Assembly: GCA_038818725.1 (NCBI GenBank)
Contig: JAWAYL010000039.1
Location: 1-8,904, forward strand
DNA length: 8,904 bases
Direction: 5' to 3'
DNA from: JACIWB01 sp038818725
Lineage (GTDB): Archaea; Thermoplasmatota; E2; UBA202; JdFR-43
A model generated the notes under the pieces. It saw only the letters and a program-made list of their open reading frames with translations. It had not been told where the DNA came from and searched no databases. Positions 1-6,263 of this stretch are shown piece by piece; position 1 is the first letter of the stretch, and each line of letters starts with the position of its first letter. Made by a program: the position numbers and the translations under genes.

Positions 1-2
1 CA

Positions 3-974
3 AAGTATATTAAAGCAGATGAAGTTGAAAGAAGTGGAGGATGGCTATACGTTGATTTCAGCTCTTCAAACATTTTATTTGATTTAAAAACTTTAGGTAA
101 AAAACAGTACTATATAGTTTTATCTACATCTGGTGGAAATGAATTTATCTATTATAAATGGTACTATAGCAATGGTGATGTTTATAGCAATGGCTCTGCT
201 TATGAAAAAATATCAGAGTGGCAAAGCTTAGGATATGATTTTGCTTTTAAAGTAGTTGGCGCAAGAACAGGTAATGAACCAGATGGTATTGTTGATAAAT
301 GGGCAATTGTTATAGGAGTACCTGATTATGAGGGGAAATGTAGACCACCTGCTTATTATGTTGAAGTAGATGCAAAAGAGATAGCAGATTTGTTAGAAGC
401 AAGTGGATGGAATGTTGTAAGATTAATTGAGCATGATGCAACTTATCAAAGATTAATTAAAGAAATTAGAAATATAGAAGGAAAGGAAGATTTTGATGAC
501 ATCTTTTTATTCTTTTTCAGTGGACATGGAGGAAAAGGAGATGTTGGGCTTGATGATTGCTATGCTTTTTCTGGAGAAAATATAAATTATTATCTTAAAA
601 ACTTTGCTTCATCAAAGCAAGTTTTTATTTTCGATTCCTGCCTTTCTGGAGCATTTATAACATATGCTCCCAATAGCATAGCAAAAGAGGGAAGAATTGT
701 ATTAACTTCATCTCAGGAAGATGAATTTTCATATGCGGGACTTCCTCTCAAACATGGAATATTTTCATACTACATTATAGAAGCTTTAAGTGGCAAGGGA
801 GATGGTACTCCAATTCCTCCAGATTTTAAAGGAGTTAAAGATGGCTATGTATCTGCAGAAGAAGCATTTTACTATGCAAAACCAAAAGTAGAAGCTCTGA
901 ACTTGCCAGGATACGAGCAGCATCCTCAAATATATGATGGAATAGAAGGAGAAGTATGGCTTACTAAGGTATAA
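3..974 (+). CDS. Caspase-like (peptidase family C14) surface protein, 5'-truncated
   Basis: The reading frame is open from the window edge to the TAA at 972, giving 323 visible residues; the true start lies outside. Residues 1 to about 98 are beta-rich and end in a GYDFAFKV stretch of the kind seen in lectin-like beta-sandwich modules of exported archaeal proteins. A caspase fold starts near KWAIVIGVPDYEG (about residue 100). The catalytic dyad is visible: His in FFFSGHGG (codon at 525-527) and Cys in FDSCLSG (codon at 639-641), the spacing expected for clan CD peptidases. The C-terminus has a DGYVSAEEAF / QHPQIYDG segment that I recall from archaeal caspase-family proteins. No C-terminal membrane anchor is visible. 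It is probably an extracellular or surface cysteine peptidase; the substrate is unknown. An internal TTG at 390 would cut off the first strand of the caspase fold, so it is not the start. The family call is strong, the N-terminal module call moderate. Confidence 0.87.
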   Translation, partial: KYIKADEVERSGGWLYVDFSSSNILFDLKTLGKKQYYIVLSTSGGNEFIYYKWYYSNGDVYSNGSAYEKISEWQSLGYDFAFKVVGARTGNEPDGIVDKWAIVIGVPDYEGKCRPPAYYVEVDAKEIADLLEASGWNVVRLIEHDATYQRLIKEIRNIEGKEDFDDIFLFFFSGHGGKGDVGLDDCYAFSGENINYYLKNFASSKQVFIFDSCLSGAFITYAPNSIAKEGRIVLTSSQEDEFSYAGLPLKHGIFSYYIIEALSGKGDGTPIPPDFKGVKDGYVSAEEAFYYAKPKVEALNLPGYEQHPQIYDGIEGEVWLTKV

Positions 975-980
975 TCCAAT

Positions 981-990
981 AAAATTATAT
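981..990 (+). promoter_or_regulatory. TATA box of the stomatin/NfeD operon
   Basis: The 37-bp gap after the caspase-like gene contains AAAATTATAT, centred about 27 bp before the ATG at 1012. In archaea the TATA box lies about 25-30 bp before the transcription start, so this position predicts a leaderless or nearly leaderless mRNA. That agrees with the absence of a Shine-Dalgarno sequence before 1012. The A-rich bases just upstream (CAATAA) could act as a TFB recognition element. Inferred from position and composition only. Confidence 0.55.
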
Positions 991-1011
991 TCTTCTTTGT
1001 ATTATTTCATT

Positions 1012-1779
1012 ATGACACCTTTAGAGCTATTCCTGCTATTCCTGTTGATAGTAGTGATAATTTCAATTGTTGCATCTTCTATAAGAGTTCTTTCTGAATA
1101 TGAAAGAATAGTTGTTTTTAGGCTGGGGCGCCTGCTTGGCGTTAAGGGACCAGGGCTTGTTTTAATTATTCCAATAATTGATAAGCCTGTTAAAATAGAT
1201 TTGAGGGTTAGAGTTGCTGATGTGCCAAAGCAGAGGATAATAACAAAAGATAATGTTTCTGTTGATGTTGATGCCGTCGTCTATTTCAGAGTTTTTGACC
1301 CAAATAAAGCGGTTACGCAGGTTCAAAATTATATGCTCGCTACTGGCTTGCTTGCCCAGACAACTTTAAGAGATGTAATTGGCCAGGTTGAGCTTGATGA
1401 GCTTCTTTCAAAAAGAGATGAGCTTAATAAAAGATTGCAGGAAACAATAGATTTGGCCACAGACCCGTGGGGAATTAAAGTAACAGCGGTAACAATAAAA
1501 GATGTAGTCCTGCCAGAAGGAATGCAGCGCGCCCTCGCAAAGCAGGCAGAGGCAGAAAGAGAAAAGAGGAGCAGAATAATAATGGCAGAAGGAGAATATC
1601 TTGCTTCCGAAAAAATGGCTCAAGCTGCAAAATTATATGATAAATCCCCTTCTGCAATGAGGTTAAGAGAGCTTCAAACCCTATCTGAAATTGCAAGAGA
1701 AAAAAATTTAATAGTTGTTGCTGGTGGCATGGAAATTGGAAAGATGGTTGGAATTGCAAAAGGACTAAAGAAGGAATAG
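1012..1779 (+). CDS. Stomatin-like SPFH-domain membrane protein
   Basis: This is a 255-residue prokaryotic stomatin/slipin-type protein. It has an N-terminal membrane segment (about residues 4-24) and an SPFH domain from about 27 to 185 with typical signatures: SEYERIVVFRLGR, GPGLVLIIPIID, VDAVVYFRV, LRDVIGQVELDELLSKRD. A charged, Ala/Glu-rich coiled-coil stretch (QAEAEREKRSRIIMAEGE, 178-195) follows, then the conserved AMRLRELQTLSEIAREKN region (215-232). Such proteins form oligomeric rings or microdomains on membranes and often partner with NfeD proteins. The start at ATG 1012 is preferred over an in-frame TTG at 997, because the TATA box fits 1012 and residue 1 then sits directly before the membrane helix. 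The following NfeD gene starts one base after the stop. The middle of the gene (about 1120-1560) looks more GC-rich than its neighbours, as does the conserved core of hisS, so I do not read this as transfer. Confidence 0.93.
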   Translation: MTPLELFLLFLLIVVIISIVASSIRVLSEYERIVVFRLGRLLGVKGPGLVLIIPIIDKPVKIDLRVRVADVPKQRIITKDNVSVDVDAVVYFRVFDPNKAVTQVQNYMLATGLLAQTTLRDVIGQVELDELLSKRDELNKRLQETIDLATDPWGIKVTAVTIKDVVLPEGMQRALAKQAEAEREKRSRIIMAEGEYLASEKMAQAAKLYDKSPSAMRLRELQTLSEIAREKNLIVVAGGMEIGKMVGIAKGLKKE

Positions 1780-1780
1780 G

Positions 1781-2134
1781 ATGGCTAAAATAGTTCCATT
1801 TTTTGTATTATTTCTATTGATAATTTTTATATTTCTCACAGGATATTATTCTGCAATTTCTATTGCAATAGCATTTGCAATAATTGTTTTTATTTCTTCT
1901 TTTTTCCTATTTATTATTTACAAAATATTGAAGATATGGAAAAAGAAACCAGAAATAGGCGTGCTTATAGGCGAGGAATGTGAGGCATATGAAGATATTA
2001 AAAAAGGAAAAATTGGAAATGTTTTATTTAGAAATGAGCTATGGAATGCAATTGCTGAAGAAGATATAAAGAAAGGAGAAAAACTTGTTGTTGTTGGAAA
2101 AAATGGCTATCGCCTTATAGTTAAGAAGAAATAA
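1781..2134 (+). CDS. Short NfeD-like membrane protein (stomatin operon partner)
   Basis: This 117-residue protein has two hydrophobic segments (about 3-21 and 24-50), a basic turn (KIWKKK), and a C-terminal soluble domain of about 57 residues. That domain carries the NfeD OB-fold pattern: GVLIGEECEAYEDIKKGKIG, then an ELWNA motif with the conserved Trp at residue 88, then IKKGEKLVVVGKNGYRLIV. It is the short form: the ClpP-like serine protease domain of long NfeD proteins (such as Pyrococcus horikoshii PH1510, known to cleave its partner stomatin) is absent. It probably binds and scaffolds the stomatin-like protein encoded one base upstream. Translation is likely coupled; a weak AAGGA lies just before the ATG. 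Its 3' end overlaps the end of the convergent hisS gene by 14 bases. The family call rests on the OB-domain pattern and on the neighbour. Confidence 0.8.
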   Translation: MAKIVPFFVLFLLIIFIFLTGYYSAISIAIAFAIIVFISSFFLFIIYKILKIWKKKPEIGVLIGEECEAYEDIKKGKIGNVLFRNELWNAIAEEDIKKGEKLVVVGKNGYRLIVKKK

Positions 2135-3323
2135 GATATTTTTCAATTTCTTCAATTTTTATTTCCTCTTGCTTTCCTCTTTCAAGATTTTTTAAAATAA
2201 CAGCTCCTTTTTTCCATTCATCAGGAGCAACTATAATTACTTTTTTTATTTCCTTTTTATCCGCAAATTCAAGAGATTTTGAAATATTTCTTCTCATCAA
2301 TTCCATTTCAATTTTTAATCCTTTTTTTCTTAATTTATTTACGAGATTTAAAGCTTCTTTAAGCATATCTCCTATATATGTTATATAGATTTTTTCCTCT
2401 TTTCCTTCAATTTTAAAATTTTCTTTTTCAAGAGCAAGCAATACTCTATCAAAACCAATTGCAAAGCCACTTGTAGGAATTTTTTTTCCTCCAAGAATTG
2501 GAACAAGGTTATATTCTCCTCCTCCACATATCTGTTTTTCCGCTCCAAGTGATGGGGCATCTATTTCAAAGACGGTGCCAATGTAATATTCAAGCCCTCT
2601 TGCTATAGATAAATCAATATTGTATGGAATTCCAAAAACTTCAAGATATTCAATTATTTCTTTCATTCTTTTTGCTTCTTCAAATTTTATCTTATCTAAA
2701 TCATTTATTTTTATAAAATTCATGAATTCTTCAAAATTTCTCAATTTTTTTCTCAATGTTTCAAAATCCTTCTTATCTATAAGTCTCATTATCTCTGGAA
2801 AATTTCCACCTATTCCATCAAGAAATCTCCTTAAAATGTCGAGATTTCCTATCCTGAGTATAATTTTTTTCAACCCTACTTCTTTCAGCGAATTATATGC
2901 AAGGGCTATAAGCTCTGCAATTGCCTCTGGCATGTCGCTTCCTATAAGCTCGCATCCAAACTGCCAAAACTCGCGATATCTTGCTTGTTGCGGTCTATCA
3001 TAGCGAAAGCAATTTCCGAAATAGTAAAACTTTATTGGCTTTGCCTCCATCTGATATTTTTCAACATACATCCTCATAACTGGCGCGGTCAGCTCGGGGC
3101 GCAGCGCAAGCTTTCTGCCAGCTTTATCCTCAAATGCATATGTTTCTTCTATTATTCCCTCACCTGATTTAAGAGTAAAAAGTTCAAGATGCTCTATTGT
3201 AGGAGTCATTATTTCTTCATAACCATACCTCTCAAATATTTCTCTTAACTTTTTTTCTATTTCTCTTCTTTTTTTCATCTCTTCGGGCGAAAAATCTCTT
3301 GTTCCACGTGGCTTTTCAATCAT
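2121..3323 (-). CDS. hisS: Histidyl-tRNA synthetase
   Basis: It charges tRNA-His with histidine in the cytoplasm (class II aminoacyl-tRNA synthetase). The 400 residues are close to the usual 400-430. Landmarks in order: N-terminal PRGTRDF (5-11); motif 1 region around RYGYEEIMTPTIEHLELF (32-49); RPELT (75-79); motif 2 FRYDRPQQARYREFWQFGCE (106-125), whose Arg residues contact ATP; the histidine-binding ARGLEYYIGTVFE (241-253); a CGGGEYNLV loop (266-274); motif 3 with SGFAIGFDRVL (285-295); and a C-terminal anticodon-binding domain (about 311-400). The histidine loop reads GLEYY where GLDYY is the common form, a conservative change. The ATG at 3321-3323 directly precedes the family's conserved N-terminus. 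No Shine-Dalgarno sequence is seen, and a TATA-like box lies about 25 bp upstream, suggesting a leaderless message. It is the only evident housekeeping gene in an otherwise envelope-related neighbourhood. Confidence 0.98.
   Translation of the reverse strand: MIEKPRGTRDFSPEEMKKRREIEKKLREIFERYGYEEIMTPTIEHLELFTLKSGEGIIEETYAFEDKAGRKLALRPELTAPVMRMYVEKYQMEAKPIKFYYFGNCFRYDRPQQARYREFWQFGCELIGSDMPEAIAELIALAYNSLKEVGLKKIILRIGNLDILRRFLDGIGGNFPEIMRLIDKKDFETLRKKLRNFEEFMNFIKINDLDKIKFEEAKRMKEIIEYLEVFGIPYNIDLSIARGLEYYIGTVFEIDAPSLGAEKQICGGGEYNLVPILGGKKIPTSGFAIGFDRVLLALEKENFKIEGKEEKIYITYIGDMLKEALNLVNKLRKKGLKIEMELMRRNISKSLEFADKKEIKKVIIVAPDEWKKGAVILKNLERGKQEEIKIEEIEKYLISS
2139..2163 (+). terminator. Possible oligo-U terminator after the NfeD gene
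   Basis: Directly after the TAA at 2132 the plus strand holds two T5 runs (2139-2143 and 2156-2160) in a T-rich stretch with no hairpin. Archaeal RNA polymerase can terminate at such U-tracts. The caveat is that the same bases are the antisense of Lys/Glu/Ile codons of hisS, so T-richness is expected here anyway. Confidence 0.25.
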
Positions 3324-3340
3324 GAGAATAAATGAATTAG

Positions 3341-3352
3341 TTATATTTAAAT
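3341..3352. promoter_or_regulatory. Shared bidirectional TATA-like element between hisS and the C25 peptidase gene
   Basis: The divergent spacer between the hisS ATG (3323, minus) and the proposed C25 ATG (3373, plus) is 49 bp and holds one strong AT element, TTATATTTAAAT, containing the palindrome ATTTAAAT (3345-3352). Read on the minus strand it gives TTTAAATA centred about 24-25 bp before hisS. Read on the plus strand, TTATATTT is centred about 28 bp before 3373. Both match archaeal TATA spacing for leaderless transcripts, and neither gene has a Shine-Dalgarno sequence. Two overlapping boxes or one shared box are both possible. Confidence 0.55.
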
Positions 3353-3372
3353 TTGAGATTTATTTACAATGC

Positions 3373-5472
3373 ATGAATAAAATTGCCATAATATTAGCAA
3401 TGCTTCTTGTTATGCCGAGTATAAGTTTAGCAAAAGATGAAATATCGATAAAATATTCATTTCAAAAACCTGTTATAAAAAAAATTATATGTAACAATAC
3501 TGTATATGATGAGGTATATCTAGAAAAATCTTCAGCATATGGAAATGTAGGTGAGCCATCTTTGCCAGCATACCCTTCATATATTCTATTGCCTCAAGGA
3601 AAAGATGTTAAAAAAATAAATGCATTTGCTGGAAAAAAAGTTTCTCTTGGAAAAGGATATAATTTAATGCCTATAGAAAAATCAATTCCTTTAGGAAGCG
3701 AAAAAATTTTGCCAATTAAAAATTTTATTTCAGATGTTTATCCAGGAAAAATTTTCACTGAAGTAGGAATATATTCTTTCAGGGGCTATAACATTCTTGT
3801 GCTTGCCATTCATCCAGTGCAGTATATTTCTTCTTCTGGAGAAATTTTTTACTATAAAGAAATAATAATTGAAGTTGAACTCTGTGAAGGAAAAATTAAT
3901 CCTCTTTTTAGAGGAATTGAAAAAGATAAAAAAGAGGTAATAAAAAAAGTAGATAATCCAGAAGTTGCAAATACATATAAAATAAAAGATTCTTCTCAAA
4001 CCTACGAACTTTTGATTATTACAGATAAAAAACTAGAAAGCATTTTCAATGAACTAAAAGAGTATAAGGAAAGCAGAGGAATAAAAACAATCGTTGAAAG
4101 AATAGAGAATATTGGATATGATGCAGATAAATTAAGAGATTATATAAGAGAAGCTTATCTTAACTCTGGAATTGAATATGTTTTGCTTGCTGGAGATATA
4201 GATATTATTCCAGCAAAAATGCTATGGGTTTTTGGGCGAGATGAAGAAGTCGATCCATACGAAACTTTTATGCCATCGGATTTATATTATGCTTGTCTTG
4301 ATGGAACATTTAATTATGATAATGATGATAAATGGGGCGAGCCCAATGATGGCGAGGAAGGAAAAGATGTTGATTTAGTTGCGGAAGTATATGTTGGGAG
4401 AGCTTGCGTAAATAGCTTGCAAGAAGCAAAAAATTTTGTTGAAAAAACAATAGAATATGAAAAAGCAAAAATTAGTGAACCTTATTTAAATGAAATGTGC
4501 CTTGCTGGCGAATATCTCGGCAATTATGGGATTGCGAGCTATGGAGGAAACTATCTTGAGCAAATCATAGGAGAATGCAGTGACGATGGATATACAACCC
4601 ATGGAATACCTGAAACCTATAATATAACTAAATTATATGATAGTGAAGATGGCTATTGGACCAAGGAAGACATAATAAATGTTATAAATAATGGAACACA
4701 TATGATACACCATCTTGGGCATTCAAGCGTTGACTACAATATGCGGCTTTCACCACAAGATATTGAAAAGCTTGAAAATAGTAAATATTGCTTTATTTAT
4801 TCGCAGGGTTGCTATGCCGGAGCATTTGATGCAAAAGATTGCATGGCAGAATATTTCACAAAAAGCAAAAATGGAGCATTTGCATGTATAATGAATGCTC
4901 GCTTGGGCTTTTTCTGGTCATATCGCACAGATGGTGACTCGCAGAGATATCATCGCGAATTTGTTGATGCAATTTTTGGAGAAAAAATATTCAGCATAGG
5001 AAAGGCAAATCAGGATTCAAAAGAAGATAACCTATATTTAATAAAAAGATCAATGATGAGATGGTGCTATTATCAGCTAAATCTTTTTGGTGACCCATCC
5101 TTAATTTTCCACATAAATAGCCCGCCAGAAAAGCCGCAAAAGCCAGCTGGCTCAAATAAAGGAAAAGTGAAAAACGAATATTCTTTTTCAACATTTGCTG
5201 TTGATAAGGAAGGAGACAAAATTTATTATAAATGGGACTGGGGAGATGGAAATATAAGCGATTGGATTGGACCATTTAAAGCAAATGAAAGCATAAATTC
5301 AACTCATTCATGGGAAAAGAAAGGAGTTTATAGTGTAAAAGTTATAGCAAGAGATGAGTATGGAGGAATAAGTGAATGGAGTGAGCCAGCCAGCATTGCT
5401 ATACCTTTTTTCAGAGAAAATCTTTTTTCTAGAATATTTGAAAAATTTTTTAGATTTTTGAATTTAAAATGA
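3373..5472 (+). CDS. Secreted gingipain-like cysteine peptidase (family C25) with PKD-type domain
   Basis: This is a 699-residue exported protein. Residues 1-20 form a signal peptide ending in ISLA before KDE. A gingipain-type propeptide spans about 25-195 (GEPSLPAYPSYILLPQGKDV; later FRGYNILVLAIHPVQYI). The peptidase domain runs from about 211 (YELLIITDKKLESIFNELKEY) to about 583, with the LLAGDIDIIPA strand at 271-281. The catalytic His is probably H450 in HHLGHSS and the nucleophile C480 in SQGCYAGAF, 30 residues apart as expected for C25. A PKD-like module (about 584-675) carries WDWGDG at 621-626. The last 21 residues (from FFRENLF) form an amphipathic basic/aromatic tail, with no membrane helix and no sortase motif. 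The start at 3373 is chosen because it sits at the signal peptide and at the right distance from the TATA box; an ATG 17 codons earlier overlaps the hisS start. The stop overlaps the next start as ATGA, so the two are probably co-translated. The peptide specificity cannot be read. Confidence 0.92.
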   Translation: MNKIAIILAMLLVMPSISLAKDEISIKYSFQKPVIKKIICNNTVYDEVYLEKSSAYGNVGEPSLPAYPSYILLPQGKDVKKINAFAGKKVSLGKGYNLMPIEKSIPLGSEKILPIKNFISDVYPGKIFTEVGIYSFRGYNILVLAIHPVQYISSSGEIFYYKEIIIEVELCEGKINPLFRGIEKDKKEVIKKVDNPEVANTYKIKDSSQTYELLIITDKKLESIFNELKEYKESRGIKTIVERIENIGYDADKLRDYIREAYLNSGIEYVLLAGDIDIIPAKMLWVFGRDEEVDPYETFMPSDLYYACLDGTFNYDNDDKWGEPNDGEEGKDVDLVAEVYVGRACVNSLQEAKNFVEKTIEYEKAKISEPYLNEMCLAGEYLGNYGIASYGGNYLEQIIGECSDDGYTTHGIPETYNITKLYDSEDGYWTKEDIINVINNGTHMIHHLGHSSVDYNMRLSPQDIEKLENSKYCFIYSQGCYAGAFDAKDCMAEYFTKSKNGAFACIMNARLGFFWSYRTDGDSQRYHREFVDAIFGEKIFSIGKANQDSKEDNLYLIKRSMMRWCYYQLNLFGDPSLIFHINSPPEKPQKPAGSNKGKVKNEYSFSTFAVDKEGDKIYYKWDWGDGNISDWIGPFKANESINSTHSWEKKGVYSVKVIARDEYGGISEWSEPASIAIPFFRENLFSRIFEKFFRFLNLK

Positions 5473-6263
5473 AAAGATATACTGCACATATATTAATCAT
5501 TATAACTTTTATAATGGCTCAGCTAATTTCCTGTGTTGTAGCGGATTCATTTCATAAAGAAGGATATGCAATAAAAAATCCTGAAAATCCAGCAAATATT
5601 TTTATAATAATTTCCTCAATTCTTATATTCACCTTTATAGTTCTTTTAATTTCAAAATATAGGGAAAAGTTTTTAAGATATATTTTCTTTTTTTTCTTTT
5701 TTATTGCTTCCATTTCCATATTTAATGCTTTCTTTCATTTTATAAATAGAGAATATTCCTTTATTTTTGCAATTATTTTCTCAATTTTCATGATTTTTAT
5801 GCTGATAAGATATCGTAGGTGGTATATTATAAATATATTCGGTATTCTACTTGCATCTGGTATAACAGCAATATTTTCTTCCCTCCCCATAGCATATATA
5901 ATAATTCTCCTTTTAGTACTTGCAATATATGATTTTATATCAGTTTATAAAACAAAGCATATGATTAAACTTGCAAAAAATGCTCTATCAAGTAATTTGC
6001 CCATCCTTTTAGTATTTCCAAAAAGATTGAGAAAGTATAGAAAAGATTCAATGTATATGGGGCTGGGAGATGTTGTTATTCCTGGAATGCTCATAACTGC
6101 TTCATATATTAATAGTGGTTTAAATGCACTAATTTTTACCCTTTCAGGAGCAATTTTCGGCTTAGCTATACTCCTTTTTTTTGCTTCCCGCTCCCCCCAG
6201 CCTGGCCTGCCATTCCTTAATTCTGGCGCGATTGTTGGATATGCTATCTTCTATTTTCTATAA
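5469..6263 (+). CDS. Presenilin/signal peptide peptidase homologue (GxGD intramembrane aspartyl protease)
   Basis: This 264-residue multi-pass membrane protein belongs to the archaeal presenilin homologue (PSH) type. It has about nine hydrophobic segments. The two catalytic aspartates are visible: D155 in LAIYDFISVYKTKHM (YD motif in a membrane helix) and D201 in MGLGDVVIPGM (GxGD). The third hallmark, PAL near the C-terminus, appears here as PGLPFLNSGAIVGY (245-258), with Gly for Ala. A basic loop (FPKRLRKYRKD, 183-193) separates the catalytic helices. Prepilin peptidases also carry GxGD, but the YD helix with VYKTKHM and the C-terminal PxLP segment point to PSH. The ATG overlaps the stop of the C25 peptidase gene by four bases, and no Shine-Dalgarno sequence is seen, suggesting translational coupling. 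A likely job is cutting membrane-embedded remnants such as signal peptides; the substrate is inferred, not shown. A T8-C-T6 tract lies within the gene at 5688-5702. Confidence 0.9.
   Translation: MKRYTAHILIIITFIMAQLISCVVADSFHKEGYAIKNPENPANIFIIISSILIFTFIVLLISKYREKFLRYIFFFFFFIASISIFNAFFHFINREYSFIFAIIFSIFMIFMLIRYRRWYIINIFGILLASGITAIFSSLPIAYIIILLLVLAIYDFISVYKTKHMIKLAKNALSSNLPILLVFPKRLRKYRKDSMYMGLGDVVIPGMLITASYINSGLNALIFTLSGAIFGLAILLFFASRSPQPGLPFLNSGAIVGYAIFYFL

Noticed and set aside
390..974. TTG at 390 as start of the caspase-like gene
   Set aside because: The frame is open upstream to the window edge and already encodes the first strand of the caspase fold before this codon.
997..1011. TTG at 997 as start of the stomatin-like gene
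   Set aside because: The ATG at 1012 fits the TATA-box distance and places residue 1 just before the membrane helix; the TTG has no ribosome site and would lie within the expected promoter spacing.
1130..1142. Small CGCC/GGCG inverted repeat in the stomatin-like gene
   Set aside because: A four-base-pair stem within conserved coding sequence (the LGRLLGV region) is not evidence of a functional RNA.
1408..1759. Minus-strand open frames inside the stomatin-like gene
   Set aside because: They are Phe/Leu/Cys-rich antisense shadows of a clearly conserved gene, with no family motif.
2620..3167. Plus-strand open frames inside hisS
   Set aside because: These are antisense shadows of conserved synthetase sequence; Ser/Phe/Ile-rich and without recognisable domains.
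3322..3372. Earlier ATG at 3322 as start of the C25 peptidase
   Set aside because: It overlaps the hisS start codon, leaves no room for a promoter and puts 17 extra residues before a good signal peptide.
5469..6263. Prepilin/preflagellin peptidase as identity of the GxGD protein
   Set aside because: The YD-containing helix with VYKTKHM and the C-terminal PGLPFLN segment match presenilin/SPP homologues, and no pilin genes are nearby.
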